A DNA stretch of 23,834 nt, from the NCBI GenBank assembly GCA_027025615.1, contig JALVQM010000387.1:1-23834 (forward strand). The letters are read 5' to 3'. Source of the DNA: Desulfobacteraceae bacterium (lineage in GTDB: Bacteria; Desulfobacterota; Desulfobacteria; Desulfobacterales; Desulfosarcinaceae). Both the position numbers and the translations under genes were made by a program. This document shows, in pieces, positions 15,213 through 22,723 of the stretch (within the stretch, counting starts at the first letter, position 1; each line of letters starts with the position of its first letter). The notes beneath the pieces were generated by a model. It saw nothing but the letters and a program-made list of their open reading frames with translations. It had not been told where the DNA came from and made no database searches.

Positions 15213-16259
15213 TTATACCATCTTTACCCGTTCATCGGACTGGTGTTTGCGTTCAACTATTTCACCTATAACCCAGGCCTTGTCTCCCATGGCAGCAAGA
15301 CGTTCCAGTACTTCCTGAGCTGCAGATTCCGGTACCACAACAACCAGGCCTATCCCATTGTTAAAGACACGCAACATCTCCCGGGGATCAACTTTACCGG
15401 CTTTTTGAAGGAAGGTAAAAACCGGCGGAATTTCCCAGCTGTCTTTTTCCAGCAGGATACTGCATGCCTGAGGGATAATCCTCATTACATTTTCTACAAT
15501 ACCGCCGCCGGTGATATGGGCCAGTCCCCTGACAGGAAAATCGCGTAAAACATGCTGTATCGTCTCGGAATAAATCCTTGTCGGCCGCAAAAGTTCTTCT
15601 GCCAGTGAACATCCCAATTCTTCTACATAGTCTTCCGGCTTCAGTTTTAAAACATCGAAACAGATCTTGCGAACCAGGGAATAACCATTTGAGTGCAACC
15701 CATTTGAAGCAATTCCAATCATCCGATGCCCAGGTCTTATTTCAGATCCGTCAACTATTTTACTGTTTTCAACAATACCAACGGCAAATCCGGCAAGGTC
15801 ATATTCTCCCTCACGGTAAAACCCGGGCATCTCTGCTGTCTCACCCCCGATCAGGGCACACTTCGCCTTGAGGCAGCCTTCACCGATTCCCCTGATAATT
15901 TCCGTAACTGTCTTGCGCTCTAATCTGCCGGTAGCCAGGTAATCCAGGAAAAAAAGCGGCTTTGCCCCTTGAACAGCAATATCGTTGACACACATCGCCA
16001 CAAGGTCGATACCGATAGTATCGTGGCGCTGGGTCATAAAGGCAATCATCAGCTTAGTGCCTACGCCATCGGTGGAACTGACCAGAACCGGATTTTCCAT
16101 GTTGGCGGTATTGAGAGAAAAGAGACCTCCAAAGCCTCCGATTTCACCCATTACACCCGAACGGCGCGTTTTCCCGGCTATATCCTTGATGGTTTCAACC
16201 AGTTTGTCGGCTTTATCCAGATCAACGCCTGCATCGGCGTATGTCAGCGGTTTGTCCAT
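15213..16259 (-). CDS. purM: Phosphoribosylformylglycinamidine cyclo-ligase (AIR synthetase)
   Basis: PurM closes the imidazole ring in purine synthesis (FGAM + ATP to AIR). The 348-aa chain matches the family length. Visible motifs: LTYADAGVDLDKAD at the N-terminus, the GVGTKLMIA phosphate-binding segment, GGETAEMPGFY, and the GLHSNGYSLVRK and HITGGGIVENVMRI motifs in the C-terminal half. A strong AAGGAG lies six bases before the ATG. The gene leads a short minus-strand run with the candidate selenoprotein and tsaD and is divergent from alaC. Confidence 0.97.
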   Translation of the reverse strand: MDKPLTYADAGVDLDKADKLVETIKDIAGKTRRSGVMGEIGGFGGLFSLNTANMENPVLVSSTDGVGTKLMIAFMTQRHDTIGIDLVAMCVNDIAVQGAKPLFFLDYLATGRLERKTVTEIIRGIGEGCLKAKCALIGGETAEMPGFYREGEYDLAGFAVGIVENSKIVDGSEIRPGHRMIGIASNGLHSNGYSLVRKICFDVLKLKPEDYVEELGCSLAEELLRPTRIYSETIQHVLRDFPVRGLAHITGGGIVENVMRIIPQACSILLEKDSWEIPPVFTFLQKAGKVDPREMLRVFNNGIGLVVVVPESAAQEVLERLAAMGDKAWVIGEIVERKHQSDERVKMV

Positions 16260-16295
16260 TCATCGCTCCTTGTACCGTGGGCGGTTGTGCCGCTA

Positions 16296-16324
16296 GACAT
16301 AAACCGGGCCTTGTCAAAAGTCAA
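16296..16324 (-). promoter_or_regulatory. Possible purM promoter
   Basis: On the minus strand TTGACT (16319-16324) is followed after 17 bases by TATGTC (16296-16301). Transcription would start about 30 nt before the purM ATG. A second TTGACA nearby (16312-16317 region) has no good -10. Confidence 0.4.
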
Positions 16325-16336
16325 AGCAAAAGTTTT

Positions 16337-16363
16337 TTGACATTTTACTTATCCTTTTATACG
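16337..16363 (+). promoter_or_regulatory. Possible alaC promoter
   Basis: TTGACA (16337-16342) and TATACG (16358-16363) are separated by a short 15-base spacer. Shifting the -35 by one base gives 16. It lies about 55 bases ahead of the alaC ATG and is back to back with the purM promoter. Confidence 0.4.
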
Positions 16364-16417
16364 GTTAGCCTAGTTTCAGCTGTTTTTATCAAGCCTTATC
16401 TTTTACGAGGTGATACC

Positions 16418-17584
16418 ATGACTCGCTTTGCACGCCTTGACCGCTTGCCGCCTTATGTTTTTGCAACTGTCAATGAAATCAAAATGGAAGCCCGCCGAGC
16501 AGGTGAAGATATCATCGACCTTGGTATGGGCAATCCTGATATCGGTACTCCCCAACATATTGTCGACAAGCTTACCGAAGCGGCCCAAAAACCACATAAC
16601 CACCGTTATTCGGCATCCATGGGTATAACCAAGCTGCGCATGGCAATAGCCGATTGGTACAAGCGCCGCTTTGAAGTAGACATAGATCCGGACAGTGAAG
16701 CCATAGTTACCATCGGGGTCAAGGAGGGTATGTCCCATCTGGTGCTGGTTACCATACGCCCCGGAGATGTGGTTTTTACTCCTAATCCCACCTACCCGAT
16801 CCATCCCTACTCGGCCATAATATCCGGGGGTGATGTTCGTGGAATACCGGTGGGTCCCGGGCATGATTTTTTTGACAACCTTCTGCACGCCACCCGCCAA
16901 ACCTGGCCCCGGCCGAAAATACTGATAATAAGCTACCCGCATAACCCGACCACCGAAGTGATCGATCTGGATTTTTTCCAGCGTATTGTCGACTTTGCCC
17001 ACGAGCATGAGATTATGGTTATCCACGATTTCGCCTACGCCGATCTGGTATATGATGGTTACCAGGCTCCCAGCATTATGCAGGCCAGGGGAGCCAAAGA
17101 GGTCGCGGTTGAATTTTTTTCCATGTCAAAAAGTTACAGCATGGCCGGTTGGCGTGTAGGTTTTTGTGTCGGCAACCCGGAAATCATCTTCGCCCTCAAG
17201 CGCATAAAGAGTTACCTGGACTATGGAATCTTTCAGCCGATCCAGATTGCAGCCATTATCGCGCTTAACGGTCCCCAACAATGTGTGGCCGAAATCAGGG
17301 ACACGTACAAAGCCAGGCGTGACACCCTGATCACCGGCCTCAACCGTGTCGGCTGGCATGTGGAAAGCCCCAAGGGGACAATGTTCGTTTGGGCCAAAAT
17401 TCCTGATGCCTACCTGTCAATGGGTTCAGTTGAATTTTCCAAGTTTCTTATTCGTAAAGCTAAAGTTGCCGTGGCCCCAGGCCTTGGGTTTGGAGAATAT
17501 GGCGACCAGTACGTACGCTTTGCTCTGATTGAAAACAATATGCGCATCAATCAGGCAATCCGTGGAATTAGGAAAATTCTCTGA
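16418..17584 (+). CDS. alaC: AlaC-type PLP aminotransferase (probable alanine transaminase)
   Basis: A fold-type I aminotransferase of 388 aa. It follows the AlaC/YfdZ pattern closely: FARLDRLPPYVF at the start, IIDLGMGNPD, HRYSASMGITKLR, NPTYPIHPY, SYPHNPTT, HDFAYADLVYDGY, FSMSKSYSMAGWRVGF with PLP-binding Lys238, and VRFALIEN with the substrate-carboxylate Arg. AlaC makes alanine from pyruvate and glutamate; the related LL-diaminopimelate aminotransferase (DapL) is the main alternative. ATG 16418 is chosen because it starts at the family N-terminus with GAGGTG upstream; a longer open frame reaches back into the promoter region and purM and is not credible. hom lies downstream across a structured spacer. 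Confidence 0.9.
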   Translation: MTRFARLDRLPPYVFATVNEIKMEARRAGEDIIDLGMGNPDIGTPQHIVDKLTEAAQKPHNHRYSASMGITKLRMAIADWYKRRFEVDIDPDSEAIVTIGVKEGMSHLVLVTIRPGDVVFTPNPTYPIHPYSAIISGGDVRGIPVGPGHDFFDNLLHATRQTWPRPKILIISYPHNPTTEVIDLDFFQRIVDFAHEHEIMVIHDFAYADLVYDGYQAPSIMQARGAKEVAVEFFSMSKSYSMAGWRVGFCVGNPEIIFALKRIKSYLDYGIFQPIQIAAIIALNGPQQCVAEIRDTYKARRDTLITGLNRVGWHVESPKGTMFVWAKIPDAYLSMGSVEFSKFLIRKAKVAVAPGLGFGEYGDQYVRFALIENNMRINQAIRGIRKIL

Positions 17585-17594
17585 TAAAGCCCCC

Positions 17595-17760
17595 ATGTTT
17601 TGCTCTATCCCGCAAACAGACAGCTTTAATTTTGGGAGACAGTAAAAGCGCAGCGTCCCAGACTGCCCGGGCATAAAACCGGGCGAGCGCTTTTCTATTG
17701 ACTTTAAAGGGCTTAATGAAGGAAAAGCCCAGATACATATTCCATGGTAAGGAGTGTAAT
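17595..17760 (+). other. Structured leader region between alaC and hom
   Basis: The 176-base spacer holds a large two-part hairpin (17644-17694), a TGGGA (17633-17637) / TCCCA (17656-17660) pairing that interlocks with its outer stem, and a second 6-bp hairpin GGGCTT/AAGCCC (17709-17730). Then comes the hom RBS AAGGAG (17749-17754). The mutually exclusive or pseudoknotted pairings would fit an attenuator or riboswitch-like leader for hom, but I cannot match it to a named class. Confidence 0.4.
17644..17697 (+). terminator. Terminator or attenuator hairpin after alaC
   Basis: Outer stem AAAAGCGC/GCGCTTTT (8 bp) encloses an inner stem GCCCGG/CCGGGC (6 bp, 8-nt loop), with a 13-nt bulge on the 5' side only. 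The 3' end runs GCGCTTTTCTATT, a moderately good U tract. It could end alaC transcripts or attenuate hom. Confidence 0.45.
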
Positions 17761-19077
17761 ATGAAGCCGATCAATCTGGGCTTGATTGGATGCGGAACAG
17801 TTGGAACAGGGGTTGTCCGAATCCTTTACTCAAAGAATGAATTGCTTGGCAATCGAATTGGAATTCCTTTAAACCTAAAATATGTTGCCGACCTGGATAC
17901 CACAACCGACAGGGGTGTTACCTTTCCTCCGGGGGTAATGATCAATGACGCCTGGAAAATTATCCAGGATCCTGAAATTGATATAGTAATCGAAATGATC
18001 GGTGGTGAAGACCTGGCCTTGAAACTTATCGAAGCAGCCATCGAAAAAGGCAAGCATGTGGTTACGGCCAACAAGGCTCTGCTTGCCAAACATGGCAATC
18101 GCCTATTGTCTGCGGCCAGCAAAAAGGGTGTAGACCTGGCCTATGAAGCCAGCGTCGGAGGCTGCATGCCGATTATCAAAACCTTGCGCGAATCCCTGGT
18201 AGGCAACAAGGTAAAATCGATGATCGGCATTTTAAACGGCACCTGCAACTACATCTTGTCCAAGATTACCGACGAGGGAATCAATTTTCAGGATGCCCTG
18301 TCCCGGGCACAGGATTCAGGTTATGCCGAGGCTAATCCCGAACTGGATATAGAAGGCCTGGATGCGGCTCATAAACTGGCCATAGTCACCGCTCTGGCCT
18401 ACGGCACTCACTTGGACTTTGACAATGTATACATAGAAGGTATTTCCCGGATAACCCCCCTTGACATTCAATTTGCCGCCCAGTTCGGATACCGGATCAA
18501 GCTCCTGGCCATCAGTAAGGACCATGGCGATACCATTGAAGCCCGGGTCCACCCCACAATGATACCTTTTGACAATATCCTGTCCAACGTAAATGGCACC
18601 CTGAACGCCGTCACGGTTACAGGTGATGCTGTTGGCGATATCCTGCTTTATGGACACGGGGCCGGCATGATGCCCACGGCCAGCGCGGTTATCGGTGATA
18701 TTGTAGATATTGCCCGTAATCTGGCTTTCAATGCCGCAGGCCGCCTGCCGCTTCTTGCCTGCCAACCGGAAAAAATCAGCTCCAAGTCCATAATGCCCAT
18801 AAATGAGCTGGTCACCCATTATTACTTCCGTTTCGAAGCCAAGGATCAACCCGGAGTACTTTCAAAAATCGCCGGAATTCTGGGAAAATTCGGGATCAGC
18901 CTGGCATCGGTACACCAGAAGGGACGAAAAAGCGGAGGCAGTGTACCGGTGGTAATGGTAACCCATTTTGCCCAGGAATCAAACGTACGCACAGCGATGG
19001 ATGAAATCAGCCGGCTTGACGTTGTTCATGGAGCCCCCATGGTTATCCGCATCGAAAACGATAATCATTTGGAATAA
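17761..19077 (+). CDS. hom: Homoserine dehydrogenase with C-terminal ACT domain
   Basis: Reduces aspartate semialdehyde to homoserine, the branch point to threonine, isoleucine and methionine. The 438-aa protein has the Rossmann motif GLIGCGTVGTG (7-17), VVTANKALLAKHG, the catalytic-region segment YEASVGGCMPIIKTL, ILNGTCNYIL, and the GYAEANPELDIEGLDAAHKLAI block. A C-terminal ACT domain (from about residue 349, RFEAKDQPGVLSKIAGILG) predicts feedback control by threonine. It is monofunctional: no aspartokinase domain. I chose ATG 17761 with AAGGAG upstream over a TTG 21 codons earlier that lies in the structured leader. thrH follows after 27 bases. Confidence 0.96.
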   Translation: MKPINLGLIGCGTVGTGVVRILYSKNELLGNRIGIPLNLKYVADLDTTTDRGVTFPPGVMINDAWKIIQDPEIDIVIEMIGGEDLALKLIEAAIEKGKHVVTANKALLAKHGNRLLSAASKKGVDLAYEASVGGCMPIIKTLRESLVGNKVKSMIGILNGTCNYILSKITDEGINFQDALSRAQDSGYAEANPELDIEGLDAAHKLAIVTALAYGTHLDFDNVYIEGISRITPLDIQFAAQFGYRIKLLAISKDHGDTIEARVHPTMIPFDNILSNVNGTLNAVTVTGDAVGDILLYGHGAGMMPTASAVIGDIVDIARNLAFNAAGRLPLLACQPEKISSKSIMPINELVTHYYFRFEAKDQPGVLSKIAGILGKFGISLASVHQKGRKSGGSVPVVMVTHFAQESNVRTAMDEISRLDVVHGAPMVIRIENDNHLE

Positions 19078-19104
19078 TATTTAATATAGGAGAGAATCTG
19101 TACA

Positions 19105-19704
19105 ATGCACATAGTTTGCAGTGATCTTGAAGGCGTGCTGGTACCTGAAATCTGGATCGGTGTGGCTGAAAAAACCGGCATAGAAGAGCTGCGCCTCACA
19201 ACCAGGGAAATAGAAGATTATGACGAATTGATGCGCCACAGGCTGGCCATCATGAATGCTAACGGGTTGAAAATCGATGATGTAACTGCGGTCATCGAAA
19301 CCCTTGATCCCCTTGAAGGAGCGGCTGAATTCCTGGCCTGGCTGCGTTCAAGAACCCAGGTAATCATTGTTTCGGATACTTTTTCACAATTTGCCACCCC
19401 CCTGATGAAAAAGCTGGGCTGGCCGACTATTTTCTGCAACTGGCTGACCATAAACCCGGACGGCACCATCGAAAATTACCACCTGAGACAGGCAGATGGA
19501 AAAAGAAAAGTCGTTGAGGCCCTGCAACAGGTCAACTTCAAAATAGCTGCAATGGGAGACTCATATAACGACATCACCATGATCCAGGCTGCAGATTATG
19601 GAATCCTTTTCAGACCGCCCCAAAACATAGTTGCCCAGTATCCGGAATTAAAAGCAGCCTATGACTATGATGACCTGAAATCGTTTTTCACTGAACTGTT
19701 GTAA
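19105..19704 (+). CDS. thrH: ThrH: phosphoserine phosphatase / homoserine phosphotransferase
   Basis: HAD-superfamily enzyme of 199 aa that strongly resembles Pseudomonas ThrH, which has phosphoserine phosphatase and phosphoserine:homoserine phosphotransferase activity. The nucleophile motif is DLEGVLVPEIWI (Asp7; DxE in place of the usual DxD, as in ThrH), followed by the AEKTGIEELRLTTR cap segment, motif II SDTF and motif III/IV GDSYND. AGGAGAG precedes the ATG. Its place directly after hom suggests that it turns homoserine into phosphohomoserine, or links serine and threonine synthesis; no thrB lies in the window. Confidence 0.93.
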   Translation: MHIVCSDLEGVLVPEIWIGVAEKTGIEELRLTTREIEDYDELMRHRLAIMNANGLKIDDVTAVIETLDPLEGAAEFLAWLRSRTQVIIVSDTFSQFATPLMKKLGWPTIFCNWLTINPDGTIENYHLRQADGKRKVVEALQQVNFKIAAMGDSYNDITMIQAADYGILFRPPQNIVAQYPELKAAYDYDDLKSFFTELL

Positions 19705-19709
19705 AAACA

Positions 19710-20126
19710 ATGCTGACCCATCGCACAACATACCGGGTAATATATGGCGATACCGACAGGATGGGGATCGCCTACCATGCAAATTACCTGCGCTGGTTTG
19801 AAATCGGCCGGACAGAGCTTTTTCGGACATGGGGCCTGCCCTACCGTGAAATAGAAGCCCGGGGAATCATGCTGCCGGTATCGGAGGTGCATTGCAAATA
19901 CATTATACCTGCCAAGTACGACGATCTTCTGATAATAGAAGCCAGTTTTGACACCGCCTCCAGGGCGGCTCTGAAAATAGATTATCGTATCCTGAGTGAA
20001 AACGAAAAATTGATCCATGCAACCGGCTACAGCCGGCACGCCTGTGTGGACGGCAACGGCAAAGTAGTCCGTCCTCCTGATTTCATCAAGGATCTTATCA
20101 GGCAGGGCAAGACAGGCCCAAACTGA
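19710..20126 (+). CDS. YbgC/4HBT-type acyl-CoA thioesterase
   Basis: Hotdog-fold protein of 138 aa with the 4-hydroxybenzoyl-CoA thioesterase signature YGDTDRMGIAYHANYLRWFE near the N-terminus; Asp16 is the likely catalytic residue. Such enzymes hydrolyse short or aromatic acyl-CoAs, and YbgC works with the Tol-Pal region in other bacteria, but no tol genes are here. The start ATG is five bases after the thrH stop, without a clear RBS, so translation may be coupled. The substrate cannot be read from sequence. Confidence 0.9.
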   Translation: MLTHRTTYRVIYGDTDRMGIAYHANYLRWFEIGRTELFRTWGLPYREIEARGIMLPVSEVHCKYIIPAKYDDLLIIEASFDTASRAALKIDYRILSENEKLIHATGYSRHACVDGNGKVVRPPDFIKDLIRQGKTGPN

Positions 20127-20129
20127 AAA

Positions 20130-20456
20130 ATGAATAAACCGGTTGAAAAATCAAAGGGTCTGGTGCTGGAAATTCAGGTACAGCCACGTTCTTCAAAAAG
20201 CTGTATTGTGGGGCTTTTCGATGGACGGCTGAAGATCAAGATCAAGTCACCACCGGTGGACAATGCCGCCAACAATGAATGCCTGAAGCTTCTGGCAAAA
20301 CAACTGGGATTGCCTAAATCGAGATTGGTGCTGATAAGCGGTCAAACCGGCCGACGCAAGAAAGTTCTTATTTCCTGGCCACCCGGAGGCCGTAACAGCA
20401 GTGACGCCGACAGATTACGACAAGCTGTTAAAACCCTGTTTTCCGGGTCAGCCTAA
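20130..20456 (+). CDS. DUF167 (YggU family) protein
   Basis: A 108-aa protein with the DUF167 pattern: VQPRSSKSCIVGLFDGRLKIKIKSPPVDNAAN and the GQTGRRKKVL segment. The family is small, basic and widespread; its role is unknown. It begins three bases after the thioesterase stop (overlap-like spacing), so it is the last gene of the hom-thrH run. No terminator is visible between it and the tRNA-Met gene 55 bases on. Confidence 0.9.
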   Translation: MNKPVEKSKGLVLEIQVQPRSSKSCIVGLFDGRLKIKIKSPPVDNAANNECLKLLAKQLGLPKSRLVLISGQTGRRKKVLISWPPGGRNSSDADRLRQAVKTLFSGSA

Positions 20457-20463
20457 TTTTCAC

Positions 20464-20492
20464 TTGACTTACCCGAGTAATCTTATTAATTG
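20464..20492 (+). promoter_or_regulatory. Possible promoter of initiator tRNA-Met
   Basis: TTGACT (20464-20469) is a good -35. The -10 is poor: TAATTG at 17-base spacing (20487-20492), or TATTAA at 14. The site begins inside the short gap after the DUF167 stop. Confidence 0.35.
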
Positions 20493-20511
20493 TAGCGCTT
20501 CACATAATTGA

Positions 20512-20588
<77 letters not shown>

Positions 20589-20595
20589 AAGCAGC

Positions 20596-20620
20596 AAGGG
20601 AAGTTTATCTTCCCTTTTTT
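20596..20620 (+). terminator. Intrinsic terminator after tRNA-fMet
   Basis: A perfect 8-bp stem AAGGGAAG/CTTCCCTT with a 5-nt loop, followed by further T residues, eight bases after the tRNA end. Confidence 0.85.
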
Positions 20621-20681
20621 GTTTCCGGGACAACGGTAAATAACGTACAAGGTCCAAAAGCCACCAGGACGGTTGCCGGAC

Positions 20682-20906
20682 TCAATAAAGAAGTGAACGT
20701 CGGTAGGTTCCAGTCTCTTGACCAGCTTGAGCTTCATGGTTCCGGGTCTCATCGTCGTCAAGATCGATCCCCAAAGTATGTTTTAATAAACGTTCGGTGT
20801 CTATTTGCATACACTTTTCACAAAGGCACACCTGGATCATCATTTCCCCGACTTTATAACGACAGACGAAAACAGCCGTGTCTTTCTCGCATGCATAACA
20901 CTGCAT
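20682..20906 (-). CDS. Small Cys-rich (zinc-ribbon-like) protein
   Basis: A 74-aa protein of unknown function. Cysteines lie at 3, 6, 15, 27, 29 and 32: CYAC, a lone Cys, then CLCEKC, which would suit one structural zinc site. The rest is acidic (LDDDE) with a basic RR near the end. ATG 20906 is chosen because AAGGAG sits seven bases upstream; a longer open frame starts at 20981 but has no such signal. It stands alone between the tRNA-Met gene (convergent) and the terminator of the dehydrogenase gene. I do not recognise a family; it looks like short bacterial proteins with a CxxC...CxxC metal site. Confidence 0.7.
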   Translation of the reverse strand: MQCYACEKDTAVFVCRYKVGEMMIQVCLCEKCMQIDTERLLKHTLGIDLDDDETRNHEAQAGQETGTYRRSLLY

Positions 20907-21036
20907 GTTCAACTCCTTAGGCAGCCTCTTTTTTAATTGAGTTATCATCTGAATGATCCCTTGCATGAAATTGGATCGCATTTGCTTGTCAATAAAAGCA
21001 AACTACATGCCAAGACACGCAAGCTTGAAGGAGAGT

Positions 21037-21059
21037 TAAAAGGGGAAGGTTACCCTTCC
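21037..21059 (-). terminator. Intrinsic terminator after the dehydrogenase gene
   Basis: On the minus strand GGAAGG-GTAA-CCTTCC (6-bp perfect stem, tetraloop) is followed by CCCCTTTTAAC. It lies about 120 bases past the stop of the nucleotide-sugar dehydrogenase and before the small Cys-rich gene. Confidence 0.55.
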
Positions 21060-21176
21060 AGCCCGGCAAAAACTATTAAACAGGTGTTTTATCCGGGCCG
21101 AAAGGCCAGGGAAAGTAAAAACAAACAAGAGCAATTTGCAACCGGAAACAAGGCCGAACCGGATTACATGCCGGGG

Positions 21177-22487
21177 TTACAACCGCCAGTAGGCGATTCC
21201 TGTTTTCCGGGCTTGTTCAGAACTGAACGCCGACTTCACATCGACCACCACCGCCCGGTTTCCGCTGCATAGACTGGCAATTTTTTCCAAGCCTTTTTGA
21301 CGGTAATAATCATGAACCACGGCCAACACGACAGCATCGACCCCTGACAGCTTTTCCCAGGAGGCAAGCTCCAAGCCGTAATAACGAGCCGCTTCATCCG
21401 GGTCAGCAAGGGGATCGTGGATCTTCACCCTGATACCGTAGTCCTTTAATTCAGAGATTATGTCCACTACCCTGGTATTGCGCAGGTCGGGAACATCTTC
21501 CTTGAAAGTAAGACCCAACACGGCTACCGAGGCATCCTTTACCTGTTTGCCTTCGCTGATCAGCATCTTGACGGTTCGTTCGGCAATATACTTGCCCATC
21601 TGGTCATTTATTCTTCGCCCGGCCAGAATCATCTCCGGATGATAACCCAGGGCTTCGGCCTTGAAAGTCAGGTAGTAAGGATCCACGCCTATGCAATGGC
21701 CTCCCACAAGGCCGGGTCTGAAAGGTAAAAAGTTCCACTTGGTGCCTGCCGCCTCCAGAACTTCGATGGTGTCAATGCCGATGATATCAAAAATCATGGC
21801 AAGTTCATTCATCAGGGCAATATTCAAATCCCGCTGGGTATTTTCGATGACCTTGGCCGCCTCGGCCACCTTGATGGAAGAGGCCCGGTGGATACCGGCC
21901 GGAACTACCCTGGAGTATACCTTGACCAGCATTTCGGCCGTTTTTTCATCCGAGCCGGAAACCACCTTGACGATCTTGTCCAGACTGTGGACCTTGTCTC
22001 CGGGGTTTATTCTTTCCGGTGAATACCCCAGAGTAAAATCTTTACCAAAAGACAATCCCGAACTTTTGGCAATAATTGGCAGGCAGACTTCTTCAGTGGC
22101 TCCTGGATAAACCGTCGATTCATAAACCACGCATGATCCGGCCTGCAATTGCCGGCCAACAATACTCGAGGCATTTTTCAAAGGTCCCAGGTCAGGAATA
22201 CGATAGGCATCAATGGGGGTAGGCACAGCTACGATTATCAGGCGGCAGGTGCGCAATTGCTCCGGATCACTTGTATAATCGACAGACACACCGGCCAGTT
22301 CTTCCCGGCTCACCTCCAGGGTACGGTCCCGGCCGGCTTTGAGTTCGGCAATCCTTTCGACCTTCAAATCAAATCCGACCACTTCAAAATGCCGGGCCAG
22401 GTGAACCGCCAGGGGTAAGCCCACGTAACCCAAACCAACAACCGCTATCCTGTCTTGCTTGGCATACAACGACTCAAAACTGACCAT
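21177..22487 (-). CDS. UDP-N-acetylhexosamine 6-dehydrogenase (WbpA/TviB type)
   Basis: Nucleotide-sugar dehydrogenase of 436 aa that oxidises C6 of a UDP-sugar twice with NAD+ to give the uronic acid used in surface polysaccharide. Motifs: GLGYVG (18-23, NAD site), AVPTPID, YESTVYPGATEEVCLPII, GYSPERINPGD, KVIENTQRDLNIALMNELAMI, and GGHCIGVDPYYLT with catalytic Cys265. The GYSPERINPGD and GVDPYYLT motifs fit the UDP-GlcNAc/GalNAc (WbpA/TviB) branch better than UDP-glucose dehydrogenase, but the exact sugar is inference. ATG 22487 has AGGGAG nine bases upstream; an open frame extends 18 codons further with no RBS. No other polysaccharide genes adjoin it. Confidence 0.93.
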   Translation of the reverse strand: MVSFESLYAKQDRIAVVGLGYVGLPLAVHLARHFEVVGFDLKVERIAELKAGRDRTLEVSREELAGVSVDYTSDPEQLRTCRLIIVAVPTPIDAYRIPDLGPLKNASSIVGRQLQAGSCVVYESTVYPGATEEVCLPIIAKSSGLSFGKDFTLGYSPERINPGDKVHSLDKIVKVVSGSDEKTAEMLVKVYSRVVPAGIHRASSIKVAEAAKVIENTQRDLNIALMNELAMIFDIIGIDTIEVLEAAGTKWNFLPFRPGLVGGHCIGVDPYYLTFKAEALGYHPEMILAGRRINDQMGKYIAERTVKMLISEGKQVKDASVAVLGLTFKEDVPDLRNTRVVDIISELKDYGIRVKIHDPLADPDEAARYYGLELASWEKLSGVDAVVLAVVHDYYRQKGLEKIASLCSGNRAVVVDVKSAFSSEQARKTGIAYWRL

Positions 22488-22616
22488 CAAATATACTCCC
22501 TTTAGAAATAATACATTCGCAATAAGTCCGGTTGCAAACAAGTGTGGCTACATATAAACCCGAAATCAATGCACACGGATATCGGCCGACAGAGCATACT
22601 GTCAATCCACCGGATT

Positions 22617-22657
22617 GGCAACAGCTGCAGCATTAACCCAGGGACAGGGCTGTTGCC
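22617..22657. repeat. 9-bp inverted repeat with 23-nt loop
   Basis: GGCAACAGC (22617-22625) is perfectly complementary to GCTGTTGCC (22649-22657). It lies in the 236-base gap between the radical SAM gene and the dehydrogenase gene. There is no T tract on either side, so it is not a standard terminator. A TTGACA on the minus strand (22600-22605) lies just beyond it toward the dehydrogenase gene, but its -10 (TATCCG, 18-base spacing) is weak. Confidence 0.45.
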
Positions 22658-22723
22658 GGGATACCAAAAACAGATTTTACCCCGACTTTGACTGCCACCA
22701 GGTTTTTAGCCAGGTTGCCCGTT

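Noticed and set aside
17595..17645. Leader peptide (16 codons) in the alaC-hom spacer
   Set aside because: It has no RBS and only one Thr and one Ile, so it does not look like a threonine/isoleucine attenuation peptide.
17585..17760. SAM-type riboswitch upstream of hom
   Set aside because: I could not find the conserved core of the SAM-I or SAM-II classes; only unspecific stems are visible.
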